Shown here piece after piece: positions 1-8,756 of a DNA stretch of 64,000 nucleotides (the first letter of the stretch is position 1; each line of letters starts with the position of its first letter). The notes below the pieces were generated by a model. The model had not been told where the DNA came from and did no database searches. It saw only the letters and a program-made list of their open reading frames with translations. The DNA is from Oscillospiraceae bacterium. GTDB taxonomy: Bacteria > Bacillota > Clostridia > Oscillospirales > Oscillospiraceae. The stretch spans positions 80,958 through 144,957 of the forward strand of contig JAFWDQ010000021.1 in the NCBI GenBank assembly GCA_017516065.1, in the 5' to 3' direction. A program made the translations under genes and the position numbers.

Positions 1-770
1 AGAGGCATAGCCTGCCCGGGCCGACTTCTCCATCCAGAACAGGTACTGCCCCTCGTCCTCGGCCAATCCGCCCTCGCCTTTGATATGCATCACCGCCAGG
101 TCAAAGGCGGCCTCCCCGTGGCCCTGTTCCGCCGCCCGGGCAAACCAGCGGGCGGCCTGGGTCTTGTCCTCCGGGCCGTTCTCGCCGAAGTAAAAGCTGC
201 GGGCTCTGGAGAAAGCCTCCGCCGCCGTGGGCTCCGGCTCCGGAGCGGCCTTGGCCGCCTCAGCTGCCTGGGCCTCGTACTCCTCCACCTTCTTTTTTGC
301 ATCCTCGTGGCCCTGTTCCGCCGCTTTACGAAAGAGCTCCAGAGCCTTGTCACGGTCCTGGGTTACACCGTCACCGTTCTGGTACGACAGACCAAGGTTG
401 AACTGGGCAGCTGCATTGCTCTGTGCCACAGCCTGCTCGTACCAATAGATAGCTTTTTCCTTGTCTACAGAGGCACCGTGTCTGCCCAGATCATAGGCAA
501 CGGCCAGGCTGTTCTGGGCACTGGCATCGCCCGCCTGAGCCGACTTCTCCATCCAGAACAGATACTGTTCCTCGTCCTTGGGCAGACCGCCCTCACCATT
601 GGCATACATCACTGCCAGGTCGAAGGCGGCTTTTCCGTGGCCCTGTTCCGCCGCCCGGGCAAACCAGCGGGCGGCCTGGGTCTTGTCCTCGGCGCCGGTC
701 TTGCCGAAATAAAGGTCGAGAGCTTTGGAAAACGCCTCCTCCGCCGTGGGCTCCGGCTCCGGTTCGGGTT
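1..770. repeat. Internal direct duplication inside the Sel1 gene
   Basis: Bases 1-250 and about 520-770 align with an offset of 519 bases and high identity (for example the CCGACTTCTCCATCCAGAAC block at 21 and 540). Each copy encodes a Pro-Glu linker followed by the same Sel1 repeats. Confidence 0.85.
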
Positions 771-1458
771 CCGGCTCCGGCTCGGGCGCGGATTCCGGCT
801 CCGGAATGGGGCCGGCCCCGGACGCAGACTGGGACTGGAGGGCGGCAAGCTGGGCTTTCAGTTTCTCCATCTCCGCCTGCTGTTGGGCCAGCTTCTCCAG
901 AAGGGCCTGCGCCTCCCCGGACTGGAGTTCTGCTTCCGGCCGCGGCCCGGGGGCGGCCTTGGGCGCCGCGCTTTCCCCAGCAGATCTGTTTTCTGTCTCC
1001 GGCTGGGGGATGGCCTCGCCGGTGAGCGCCTCGATGATCCGGTTGACCGCCACCCGGATGTAGTCCCGGAAGATTCCGGGATACACCGTGATTTCCTGCC
1101 CATTCCGGTAGTGCAGGGTGATATATATACTGTCTTTCCGGGAGATATGGGTCAGATCGGTATACTTAATGGGACAGGAAATGCGTTTGGCATTCTTATG
1201 GATGTCGTCGGAGGCAAACCCCTCCGTGGTGAACATCAGGCTGTTTTTGCCTTTGCCGTTCAAGCTGAAGTCCTCGACGAAGATAATCTCGTCCATCCGG
1301 GCGTTTGGAGCATAGTGCTTTATGGCTTTAGTGAAGTATTTGGCCTTATCCTCCCCCGGCTTGAAAAAGCGGCTGGGCATGGATGCACCTTTGGGCAGGT
1401 CGCTCTTTTTAATAGAATAGAGGATCTTCTCTATGATTGCTCTGTCTTTTTCCGCCAT
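1..1458 (-). CDS. Sel1-repeat (TPR-like) protein, C-terminus cut by window
   Basis: The minus strand reads open from ATG at 1458 to base 1 with no stop (486 codons), so the C-terminus lies outside the window. GGAGGAAG sits just upstream of the ATG. Residues 1 to about 130 form an uncharacterised globular domain that I do not recognise. Next comes a Gln/Ala-rich coiled stretch, a Pro-Glu linker (PEPEPEPEP), and then Sel1-type helical repeats with the signature of Ala-Ala-Glu-Gln-Gly-His and Trp-Phe-x-x-Ala-Ala. A second Pro-Glu linker precedes a near copy of the first Sel1 block. Sel1 repeats usually scaffold protein-protein contacts; no enzyme motif or signal peptide is visible. The first-frame reading on the plus strand over this stretch is a shadow. 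Confidence 0.85.
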   Translation of the reverse strand, partial: MAEKDRAIIEKILYSIKKSDLPKGASMPSRFFKPGEDKAKYFTKAIKHYAPNARMDEIIFVEDFSLNGKGKNSLMFTTEGFASDDIHKNAKRISCPIKYTDLTHISRKDSIYITLHYRNGQEITVYPGIFRDYIRVAVNRIIEALTGEAIPQPETENRSAGESAAPKAAPGPRPEAELQSGEAQALLEKLAQQQAEMEKLKAQLAALQSQSASGAGPIPEPESAPEPEPEPEPEPEPTAEEAFSKALDLYFGKTGAEDKTQAARWFARAAEQGHGKAAFDLAVMYANGEGGLPKDEEQYLFWMEKSAQAGDASAQNSLAVAYDLGRHGASVDKEKAIYWYEQAVAQSNAAAQFNLGLSYQNGDGVTQDRDKALELFRKAAEQGHEDAKKKVEEYEAQAAEAAKAAPEPEPTAAEAFSRARSFYFGENGPEDKTQAARWFARAAEQGHGEAAFDLAVMHIKGEGGLAEDEGQYLFWMEKSARAGYAS

Positions 1459-1506
1459 GCTGCTTCCTCCGTTCTGGTTCGATAGCAGGTAACTCCCGCC
1501 GGTTAC

Positions 1507-1535
1507 ATTGTACCACGCGGCACCGCTGAAAACAA
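1507..1535 (-). promoter_or_regulatory. Promoter of the Sel1-repeat gene
   Basis: On the minus strand TTGTTT (1535-1530), a 17-base spacer and TACAAT (1512-1507) preceded by TGG (extended -10) lie about 50 bases upstream of the ATG at 1458. Confidence 0.55.
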
Positions 1536-1561
1536 TCCGCTTTAATAATGGGTTTTTCAGC

Positions 1562-1590
1562 TTGCAATTTTAGTGAATTAACGTTATAAT
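1562..1590 (+). promoter_or_regulatory. SigA-type promoter of the first SLH gene
   Basis: TTGCAA (1562-1567), 17 bases, TATAAT (1585-1590). The predicted transcript would start near 1597, giving a leader of roughly 110 bases before the ATG at 1705. Confidence 0.7.
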
Positions 1591-1625
1591 GAACTGTACA
1601 AGGGGGAGTATTTCCCTTATTACAG

Positions 1626-1655
1626 ACGTGAGCTGCGGAGCCCTGCGGCTCACGT
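1626..1655 (+). promoter_or_regulatory. Leader hairpin upstream of the first SLH gene
   Basis: ACGTGAGCTGC (1626-1636) pairs with GCGGCTCACGT (1645-1655), an 11-bp stem with one G-U pair and an 8-base loop. There is no T-run after it, so it is more likely a message-stabilising or regulatory structure than a terminator. Confidence 0.5.
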
Positions 1656-1704
1656 GACGGACGAAAGAAGAGAAATCGAAACGGAACGGAAAGGAGAGCA
1701 TTTC

Positions 1705-4122
1705 ATGAAGAAACGAATCATTCCGGCGCTCCTGGCGCTGGTGCTGGTGCTGACCCTGCTGCCATTCACGGCGCTGGCAGATCAGAACATGGTGAAAAGC
1801 GTCACGATCAATGGCATCACCCCGCCTGTGGCGGACGCTGAGATCCCCAGCTATACCTACGACGACGGTACGCTGACCTCTGATCTGGACGGCAGCACCA
1901 TCTCCGTCACCAGCCCCACCCCGGGCGTGTTTATCTCCAGAGCCTTCTGGGGCTACGCAGGCAAAGCGTCCAACGATACCAATTTTAAGAAGGAGCCCTC
2001 TTACGGCAATACGGATTGGGCGGGCAGTACCTATAAGACCGGCGACGCCTACGTCCTGTGGATCCTTCTGGTGGCCGACTCAAACAAGAACTACTCCTTC
2101 GACGTAAACGAGAAAGGAAAGCTGACTACGGTCCAGACCACGAACTCACGGGGAAGCCGCCATGCGCCCCAGTACTGGCTGCAGGTAACACACCCGGCGT
2201 TCACCAATACGTATGACACCTACGGCGCGCCCCAGGTCACGGAATTCAACCACGGCTGGAACAACGGCTCCAACGCCACGTACACCTGGGTCAAGCTCTA
2301 TTACCCCTGCCGCACCTATATCACGAATCCCTTTGAGGATGAGCTATATCCCGACTCCTGGTATGTGGACTTAAATGTCGGCTGGCCTGATTCCGGGAAG
2401 ACACCTGCCGACGCGCCCCTTGTCTCCAAGGAGCCCGAGCGCTATGAAGTCAGCGAGGTGAAGTGGTATCCCGAGGGACAGCCCTCCAAGGTCCTCGCGG
2501 ACACCGACCAGTTCCTGCCGGGCGTGAAGTACACCGAGGAGTTCAAGGTGAAGACCGTGGATCCCTATACGGAATTCAGGACCAGCTACGTCTATGTGGA
2601 AGGCTTCCCCGGCGAAGCGGAGATCGTAAGCCGCAGCAGCAATACCCTCACCTGCAAATATACCTTTGACACGCTGAATGAGCACGTGACCTCCGTCAAC
2701 ATCACGGGCATCGAGGCCCCGGTGGCGGGCCAGCCGAAGCAGACCACCGGCATCACCGCTGCCGGAAATCAATGCGAGGTCAGCAACGTCTACGTGGAGG
2801 GCAACTTCGACGAGAGCGGGAACTACAAGTCCGGCGAGACCTACACCATGACGATCTATCTGCGGGCCAAGGACGGCTATGACTTCCCGTCCTTCAGCAG
2901 CAGCATGGTCACGGTGAACTACGGCACCGTGGACTTTGCGAGCCTGGACGAGTTCTGGACCCCCTACGTGCAGGTCAAGATGACCGTCGGCGGCGAGAAG
3001 GAAAAGGTGGACCTGGGCAGCTTCACCGTCGACATGTCGAAGGGCCCGTACATCATGCCCGACCTCACCGCTGACCAGCAGGCGGCCTTTGACCGGACCC
3101 TGGAGATGCTGGTCGCCGACGGCGAGCTCACCGAGAGCACTAACGGCTATTCCCTCAAGGGCAGCTCCGTGACGGACGTGATCAAGCAGACCTCCGCCGG
3201 CACCACAACGTTTTCCCTGGGCAGCGAAAGCACCCAGAAGGGCGAGGTCACCCTGACCCCCAGCGCGTCCGCCATCGCGGACAAGGTCGGGGCCGGCGAG
3301 TCCTATTACTCCAGCATCGTCTTCAAGTTCCCCAGCCCGGCGGAGCCCTTCGTCCCCGGCGAGAGCACCTGCATCGTGAACGCCGGCGCCGTGAATGTAC
3401 GGCAGGAGCCCGACAGCAGCAGCAGCCGGATCGGCGGTCTCTCCGAAGGCGACGAGGTCAAGGTCGTAGGGACCCAGGGCGAGTGGTCGAAGATCGTCTA
3501 TCAGGACGGCTACGGCTGGGTCATGAGCAAATACCTGACTCCCAAGGAGAGCACGGGACCGGACACCCCGGATACGCCGGACACCCCGGATACGCCGGAG
3601 CCTCTCGACACGAGGGCCAATCCCTTCAAGGACGTGCTCACCACCGATTCCTATTACAACGCGGTCCTGTGGGCTTACTATGCCAATCCTCAGATCACCA
3701 ACGGCATGGATCCCACCCACTTCGGTCCCAGTCTGACGGTGACGAGAGGCCAGTGCGCGGCCTTCCTCTGGCGGGCCATGGGCTGTCCGGAGCCGACAAG
3801 CACGAACAATCCCTTCGTTGACGTCCCCGCCGACCAGTATTACTACAAGCCGGTGCTGTGGGCCGTGGAGAACGGCATCACCAAGGGCGTGAACGCCACT
3901 CACTTCAACCCTGACGACACCCTGACCACCCTGCACATCCTCACCTTCCTGTACCGCGCCCTGGGCGTCGGTACCGACGGCTGGGATGACGGCAAGGCGG
4001 CTGCCTGGGCCGCAACGGACGGGAATGAAAACCAGCCCTTCCATGTGGCCATCAATGTGGACAACACCACTCCGTGCCCCCGCTGGTGCGTGGTCCAGTT
4101 CCTGTATGTGAACCTCAAATAA
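1705..4122 (+). CDS. Secreted SH3b and SLH-domain surface protein
   Basis: An 805-aa exported protein, probably held on the cell wall by SLH domains. The start at 1705 is chosen because AAGGAG lies at 1691-1696 and it gives a clean signal peptide (Lys-Lys-Arg, hydrophobic core, Ala-Leu-Ala cleavage site near residue 25). Residues about 30-550 are beta-rich and unrecognised, with two related segments beginning VKSVTINGI and VTSVNITGI. An SH3b domain follows at about 553-615 (NVRQEPDSSSSRIGGL, then GYGWV). A PDT repeat linker leads to SLH domains from about 638: two good ones (NPFKDV and NPFVDV) and a third, degenerate segment that lacks the usual TRxQ motif. Ligand and partner are unknown. Monocistronic, with its own promoter and terminator. 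Confidence 0.88.
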   Translation: MKKRIIPALLALVLVLTLLPFTALADQNMVKSVTINGITPPVADAEIPSYTYDDGTLTSDLDGSTISVTSPTPGVFISRAFWGYAGKASNDTNFKKEPSYGNTDWAGSTYKTGDAYVLWILLVADSNKNYSFDVNEKGKLTTVQTTNSRGSRHAPQYWLQVTHPAFTNTYDTYGAPQVTEFNHGWNNGSNATYTWVKLYYPCRTYITNPFEDELYPDSWYVDLNVGWPDSGKTPADAPLVSKEPERYEVSEVKWYPEGQPSKVLADTDQFLPGVKYTEEFKVKTVDPYTEFRTSYVYVEGFPGEAEIVSRSSNTLTCKYTFDTLNEHVTSVNITGIEAPVAGQPKQTTGITAAGNQCEVSNVYVEGNFDESGNYKSGETYTMTIYLRAKDGYDFPSFSSSMVTVNYGTVDFASLDEFWTPYVQVKMTVGGEKEKVDLGSFTVDMSKGPYIMPDLTADQQAAFDRTLEMLVADGELTESTNGYSLKGSSVTDVIKQTSAGTTTFSLGSESTQKGEVTLTPSASAIADKVGAGESYYSSIVFKFPSPAEPFVPGESTCIVNAGAVNVRQEPDSSSSRIGGLSEGDEVKVVGTQGEWSKIVYQDGYGWVMSKYLTPKESTGPDTPDTPDTPDTPEPLDTRANPFKDVLTTDSYYNAVLWAYYANPQITNGMDPTHFGPSLTVTRGQCAAFLWRAMGCPEPTSTNNPFVDVPADQYYYKPVLWAVENGITKGVNATHFNPDDTLTTLHILTFLYRALGVGTDGWDDGKAAAWAATDGNENQPFHVAINVDNTTPCPRWCVVQFLYVNLK

Positions 4123-4158
4123 CCGCATAGACACGGAAAACAGCATAACACCATAATC

Positions 4159-4189
4159 AAAGGGCGCTCCTGTTTCAGGGGCGCCCTTT
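4159..4189 (+). terminator. Intrinsic terminator-like hairpin after the first SLH gene
   Basis: A 14-bp stem (one G-U) with loop TTT between 4159 and 4189. The stem begins AAAGGGCG and ends CGCCCTTT; the only T-run is the last three bases of the stem. The symmetry would also work on the minus strand. Confidence 0.7.
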
Positions 4190-4354
4190 GCGCGTCGTAA
4201 TCCCCGCCGATATGACACATCCGCCACGCCTGTCACGTCCGAAGACGTGATTTCTGCGTCCTGCCCCGGGGGGATCTGCCTGCAGTACAGGAGCGCGGTT
4301 TCCGGCAGATCACCTCCCTCCCGCTGTTTTTCGCCGGAAAACGCGGAGAACGCC
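4190..4354. other. Intergenic stretch with two further inverted repeats
   Basis: There is no gene here that I can support. Two short dyads are visible: TCACGTC/GACGTGA at 4233-4250 and GATCTGCC/GGCAGATC at 4273-4311. They lie upstream of the next gene's promoter, and their role is unknown. Confidence 0.4.
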
Positions 4355-4383
4355 TTGTGAATTTTTGTCGGATGTGGTATCAT
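4355..4383 (+). promoter_or_regulatory. Promoter of the second SLH gene
   Basis: TTGTGA (4355-4360), 17 bases, then TATCAT (4378-4383) preceded by TGG, an extended -10 form. It lies 75 bases before the ATG at 4459. Confidence 0.6.
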
Positions 4384-4458
4384 GTCTTTACTGCATCAGT
4401 GTACCATACCGGTATGCGGACCGGACAGTCATCTACAGAGGAAACGGAGGAATTGCAA

Positions 4459-7356
4459 ATGAAAACGAAACGAATCCTGGCACTGCTGCTCAGTGTCATA
4501 CTGATCCTGGCGCTGCTGCCTTCGGCAGCCCTTGCGGCAAACGTGGGCAGCTATACCCTGGATCTGACCGGCGGCAGCGCGACGCCCAGCGTGGCAGAGG
4601 GTGAATGCGTGATCCAGACCCTGAACATCGCGTTTGATCATGGTCTGTGCGGCCGCACGCTGGACACCACAGACATGTTCAAGCCCGTAGCCAAATATGA
4701 CCTGGACAAGAACGGCAGCAATGATCTGGTCGTAACGATCACCAGATCTTCGAAGGGAAGTCACCAAACTCTCAAAACGGAGTTTGTGGTCCCGTCTACC
4801 GCCAGCGTTTTCGGTGACAAGACATCCAACCTGACGTATACGGGCTCCGAGGACTACTACTCCCCGCTGACGCTGAAATTCCCCGCCGCTCCCACAATTA
4901 CCGTCACCTTCTTTGAGAACGGCGGCACCGGGACCATGGCACCGGTCACCACGGAAAAGGACCAGCCCTACAGTCTTCCCGAGTGTACCTTTACGCCCCC
5001 CGAGGGTAAGGAATTCGACAAGTGGGACCAGGGCGCCCCGGGTGAGTCCGTGACCTTCAGCAGCGACGTCACCATCGTCGCCCTGTGGAAGGATAAGGAC
5101 ACGGCCCCAAAGGAGATCGAAAATATCAAGATCGACTCCATCAACACCGACCTGAAGATCGGTCAGAAGCCCACCTTTGCCGCCACCCTCAGCGCCGAGT
5201 CCGCCGCCATGGCCATAATCAAGGAGGAGCACTGGATCGATGAGACCGACAACAAGCTGCTCTCCTCCGACGGTACTGAATGGACCATCACCGAGGGCCA
5301 TACCTATTCCTACGGCATCACTCTGGAGGCCAAGGAGGGCTACGTCTTCACCAACATCACCGGCCTGGAATACGACGGGATCAGCTGGGCCCAGAGCGCC
5401 ATCGGCAGCACACTGAAGGCCGACGGCTCCGGTCTGGAGCTGTGGGACTTCATGCATGAGATCGACGTCATCGGCGACTCTGTCGACAAGCTGGTGGTGG
5501 ACCTGACCAAGGGCGGGGTCATCGTGCCCGAGCCCCGCTGCACCGCCCTGCACAACACCCTTATCGCGGCAACCGAAGCGGGCCAGACCGACTACTCCCC
5601 GGCGGGCGTCGTGGATCTGGACAAGGACGGCACAATGGACTTCTCTTTCGACAAGACCTCCGGCGTTATCAAGCTCCAGTCCTCCATGTCCCTGACCGAG
5701 GACTGCACCCTGACCCTCAGTGACGAGGGAGTGATCAAGGCCGCGACCCCCTATGCCAAGACGGTGGAATTCAAGATGGCGCCCGCCTCCAAGGCCTGTG
5801 ACCTGAACCTGTATGACGGCAAGGTTACCCTCTCCGGCGACGACGCCGACGCACTGGTCTTCACGCTGCAGACCCTTAACGGCAAGAGCATCACCCTTGA
5901 AACAGGCGTCAACTATTGGGATGCGGACCTGGATATGGACGGCAGCAAGGATCTGCACGTGACCGAATCCGGCGCAGACGTGATCGCCGAGGCCCTGGAG
6001 ACCAGCTCCGTCGCCGACAAGATCGTTCTGGATATCCCCCTGTACGACGTTATTCCCCAGGCCGGCAGCTCCCTTCCCTACCTGACCCAGCTCACGGTGC
6101 GCTTCGCGGCGCCTGAGCCTGCCAAGGATCTGGGGACTCTGACCGTCGATCTGTCCGGCGAGGCCCCCGCCCCCCTGACCGAGTCGGAGCTGGCGGCCTT
6201 CCAGGCCTCCATGGGCGGCCTGAACTTTACCCACAAGGTCAAGACCAAGACCGAGGGCGACGTGATGAACATCGACCTGGACAACGACGGCGTGTACGAC
6301 GTGAAGGTGGAAAAGCAGACTGACGGCACTGGCGTTTTCACCGTGCTGGAGAACTGCAGCGTCACCGATCAGGTCAAGCTCACCCTGGGCGATCCGGAGA
6401 TCACCGCCGTCAATGCCCTTGAAAAAGAGGAATACTACGGCGAGATCACCGTGATCGTCACCGGCGGGACCGGAGCCAAGGATCTGGGCGCCATGAGTCT
6501 GGACCTGACCCAGGAGCCCCCCGTCACCGTGACGAATCCGGAGCTGCTGGCCTTCCGCGGCTCCATGTCCGGTCTGGAAGCCGCCGGCGTCGTCGTCTCC
6601 AAGACCGAGGGAGACATCATCAGCATCGACCTGGACAAGAACGGCGTCTTTGACATTGCCGTGAACGGCGCGTGCGAATTCTCCGTGCTGGAGGGCTGCA
6701 GCGTCGCCGGAGAGACCAAGCTCACCCTGGACGCGGCGGCCATCGCGGCTATCGACAGCACCTACTTCCCGGAGTACTACGGTACGATCACCGTGAAGCT
6801 CCCCGGCGTGGCAACGCCGCCCGCCAATCCCTTTGTGGACGTGGCCGCCGACGCGTACTACTATGCGCCGGTCCTGTGGGCCTACTCTCACACGCCCCAG
6901 ATCACCAACGGCACTGACGAGACCCACTTCAGCCCGGAAGCCACCTGTACTCGTGGTCAGGTGGTGACGTTCCTGTGGCGCTCCGCCGGCTGCCCGGCGC
7001 CCACCAGCAGCACCATGCCCTTCGCCGACGTGGCCTCTGATGCCTACTATTACGAGGCCGTGCTGTGGGCCGTGGAGAAGAATATCACCAAGGGCACCAG
7101 CGAGACCACCTTCAGCCCCGACGCCTACTGCACCCGGGCTCAGGTCGTCACCTTCCTGTGGCGGTCCTCCGGCGAGCCTGCCGCCTCCGGTACGAATGTG
7201 TTTGCGGACGTCTCCGCTGACGCGTACTACTATGCGCCGGTACTGTGGGCCGTGGAGAAGAGCATCACCAACGGCACCGACGCCACCCACTTCAGCCCCG
7301 ACAATTCCTGCACCCGCGGTCAGATCGTGACCTTCCTCTATCGGGCTATGAAGTAA
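4459..7356 (+). CDS. Secreted SLH-domain protein with Asp-rich calcium-type repeats
   Basis: A 965-aa exported protein. ATG at 4459 is preceded by CGGAGG at 4445-4450 and gives a signal peptide ending Ala-Leu-Ala-Ala; the longer upstream reading lacks both. After the signal comes an InlB/Listeria-Bacteroides type repeat (FFENGGTGTMAPVTTEK to about residue 212). The body has repeats of the pattern DLDxDGxxD (DLDKNGSND, DLDKDGTMD, DLDMDGSKD, DLDNDGVYD, DLDKNGVFD), which resemble EF-hand or thrombospondin-3 calcium loops. The last two lie in clear tandem copies that begin KDLG. Residues about 789-965 are three well-conserved SLH domains (NPFVDV, MPFADV, NVFADV, each with TRxQ), the usual anchor to secondary cell-wall polymer. 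Function beyond surface display is unknown. Confidence 0.9.
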   Translation: MKTKRILALLLSVILILALLPSAALAANVGSYTLDLTGGSATPSVAEGECVIQTLNIAFDHGLCGRTLDTTDMFKPVAKYDLDKNGSNDLVVTITRSSKGSHQTLKTEFVVPSTASVFGDKTSNLTYTGSEDYYSPLTLKFPAAPTITVTFFENGGTGTMAPVTTEKDQPYSLPECTFTPPEGKEFDKWDQGAPGESVTFSSDVTIVALWKDKDTAPKEIENIKIDSINTDLKIGQKPTFAATLSAESAAMAIIKEEHWIDETDNKLLSSDGTEWTITEGHTYSYGITLEAKEGYVFTNITGLEYDGISWAQSAIGSTLKADGSGLELWDFMHEIDVIGDSVDKLVVDLTKGGVIVPEPRCTALHNTLIAATEAGQTDYSPAGVVDLDKDGTMDFSFDKTSGVIKLQSSMSLTEDCTLTLSDEGVIKAATPYAKTVEFKMAPASKACDLNLYDGKVTLSGDDADALVFTLQTLNGKSITLETGVNYWDADLDMDGSKDLHVTESGADVIAEALETSSVADKIVLDIPLYDVIPQAGSSLPYLTQLTVRFAAPEPAKDLGTLTVDLSGEAPAPLTESELAAFQASMGGLNFTHKVKTKTEGDVMNIDLDNDGVYDVKVEKQTDGTGVFTVLENCSVTDQVKLTLGDPEITAVNALEKEEYYGEITVIVTGGTGAKDLGAMSLDLTQEPPVTVTNPELLAFRGSMSGLEAAGVVVSKTEGDIISIDLDKNGVFDIAVNGACEFSVLEGCSVAGETKLTLDAAAIAAIDSTYFPEYYGTITVKLPGVATPPANPFVDVAADAYYYAPVLWAYSHTPQITNGTDETHFSPEATCTRGQVVTFLWRSAGCPAPTSSTMPFADVASDAYYYEAVLWAVEKNITKGTSETTFSPDAYCTRAQVVTFLWRSSGEPAASGTNVFADVSADAYYYAPVLWAVEKSITNGTDATHFSPDNSCTRGQIVTFLYRAMK

Positions 7357-7370
7357 AGAAGGCAAAATCA

Positions 7371-7406
7371 AACGGACCCTGCGCTCTCGCGCAGGGTCCG
7401 TTTTTT
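7371..7406 (+). terminator. Strong intrinsic terminator
   Basis: A perfect 14-bp stem (7371-7384 with 7389-7402), TCTC loop, followed by further T residues to 7406, just after the stop at 7356. Confidence 0.93.
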
Positions 7407-7542
7407 GAGGGGATTTTCGCTCCGCTTTCGCACAAAAAGGTCCACAACGCTCCGCGAGAAGTGCGAGGCTCCCTCTGCAGCCGGAAGGAAACGGCACGGC
7501 AGGAATATTTTTTAAAAAACTGTAAAAACCGGGCACATGGTA

Positions 7543-7571
7543 TTGAAAACCGGACCCGGGGGTGGTACTAT
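7543..7571 (+). promoter_or_regulatory. Promoter of the lipoprotein gene
   Basis: TTGAAA (7543-7548), 17 bases, TACTAT (7566-7571) preceded by TGG. The remaining 7407-7542 stretch holds nothing I can support. Confidence 0.6.
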
Positions 7572-7692
7572 ATTAGGCAGAATACTTCTCGCTGCGGCAA
7601 CGGCCGAGGGGCATGCCCGCAGGTGCGGCGGCAGCGCTGCCCTTCAGCGTTCACGCAGAGAACACACCACCGGGAAAGGAACGTTATCTATC

Positions 7693-8673
7693 ATGAAAAT
7701 CAGAAAAACTTCGATCATAGCCGCGCTGCTGGCGCTGCTGCTGATGCTGTCCCTGGCCGCATGCGGCGCTCCCGCAAACGATCCTGCCGGTCCCGACGAG
7801 CCGGATCAGGCGCCTCAGACCACCGACGTCACCGACGACGGCGCCGACATTGACGTGCCCGAGGGTGCTTTTGTCAATGACGGCATGATCCTGTCCGTGC
7901 CGGAGGAGTACACCGATCTGCTTATTATCGACACGCCGGAGGACGACGTGGCCGGTACGCTGTTCGTCGTCTCCGAGAAGGCCTCCGTGGAGGCAGGAAA
8001 AGTGGTGCATCCCGGCGAGGACTGGGGTGACGGCTGGCTGTTCAGTATCGGCCGTGCCAATGAAGAGTGGCTCCATGAGCAGCTTTGCGGCGACATGAGC
8101 GGCCGGGAGATCTTCGCCCGGGCGGAGAACGGCGACTACTACATCTTCTACACCCCCACTGACGTGCGGATCATGCGGGAGGGAGACGACTACCTGACCG
8201 ATGAAACGACCATGCAGCAGTGGACGACGCTGAACGAGTGGGCCGGGACTGTTCCCGAGACCTTCCTGAACGAGAACAAGGGGCTCACCCCCTATACCCA
8301 CACCAACACCGATCTGGATATCTACCTGTCCCGCATCGCCTATAAGGACGATACCAACTACAACATCACTTTCCTCACCGACGGCTCCCTGGATCCGAAG
8401 GCTGTGGACAAGACGCCCTATATCACCCGCCTTCTGGACGGCGTCACCTTCGAGATGGTGGATGAGGAGGCTCCCGACGGCGAGTACATCGTGCTCAATC
8501 TCCCCGATGACGATCTCCGCTTTGACTTCTTCTTCGGAGGCGACGGCAACTACGTCCGGGAGGTCTACGGCAACGGCGCGGAGCTCCTCTACAAGGCCAC
8601 CTATGCTGACGGCGCCACCGTGGCCAACCAGGTCATGGAGGAGTGGTACAACGCGCTGGCCGACGCCCAGTGA
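7693..8673 (+). CDS. Predicted membrane-anchored lipoprotein
   Basis: A 326-aa protein that starts Met-Lys-Ile-Arg-Lys, with a hydrophobic stretch and the lipobox LAAC (Cys24), so it should be lipidated and held on the outer face of the membrane. GGAAAGGA at 7673-7680 precedes the ATG; reading frames starting further upstream would bury the signal. An acidic Pro/Asp linker at about 27-50 is followed by a globular domain of about 270 residues that I do not recognise. It is not a clear solute-binding protein. It sits alone between its own promoter and a bidirectional terminator. Confidence 0.85.
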   Translation: MKIRKTSIIAALLALLLMLSLAACGAPANDPAGPDEPDQAPQTTDVTDDGADIDVPEGAFVNDGMILSVPEEYTDLLIIDTPEDDVAGTLFVVSEKASVEAGKVVHPGEDWGDGWLFSIGRANEEWLHEQLCGDMSGREIFARAENGDYYIFYTPTDVRIMREGDDYLTDETTMQQWTTLNEWAGTVPETFLNENKGLTPYTHTNTDLDIYLSRIAYKDDTNYNITFLTDGSLDPKAVDKTPYITRLLDGVTFEMVDEEAPDGEYIVLNLPDDDLRFDFFFGGDGNYVREVYGNGAELLYKATYADGATVANQVMEEWYNALADAQ

Positions 8674-8703
8674 CGGCTGACACAATCGAATCCGGATACA
8701 AAA

Positions 8704-8742
8704 ACGGCTCCCGGGCAAAATGCCCGGGAGCCGTCTTTTTTT
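8704..8742. terminator. Bidirectional terminator between lipoprotein gene and carB
   Basis: A perfect 14-bp stem (8704-8717 with 8721-8734), AAA loop, T-run 8736-8742 on the plus strand and AAAA at 8700-8703 giving a U-run on the minus strand. It serves both convergent genes. Confidence 0.92.
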
Positions 8743-8756
8743 ATCCGCAGCGGCGG

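Noticed and set aside
85..1485. Plus-strand open frame of 466 codons at the window start
   Set aside because: Opposite the Sel1 gene; the minus strand has a proper ribosome binding site and Sel1 repeats.
4429..7536. Minus-strand open frame of 1035 codons opposite the second SLH gene
   Set aside because: Antisense to a gene with signal peptide, SLH domains, promoter and terminator; no credible start or family.
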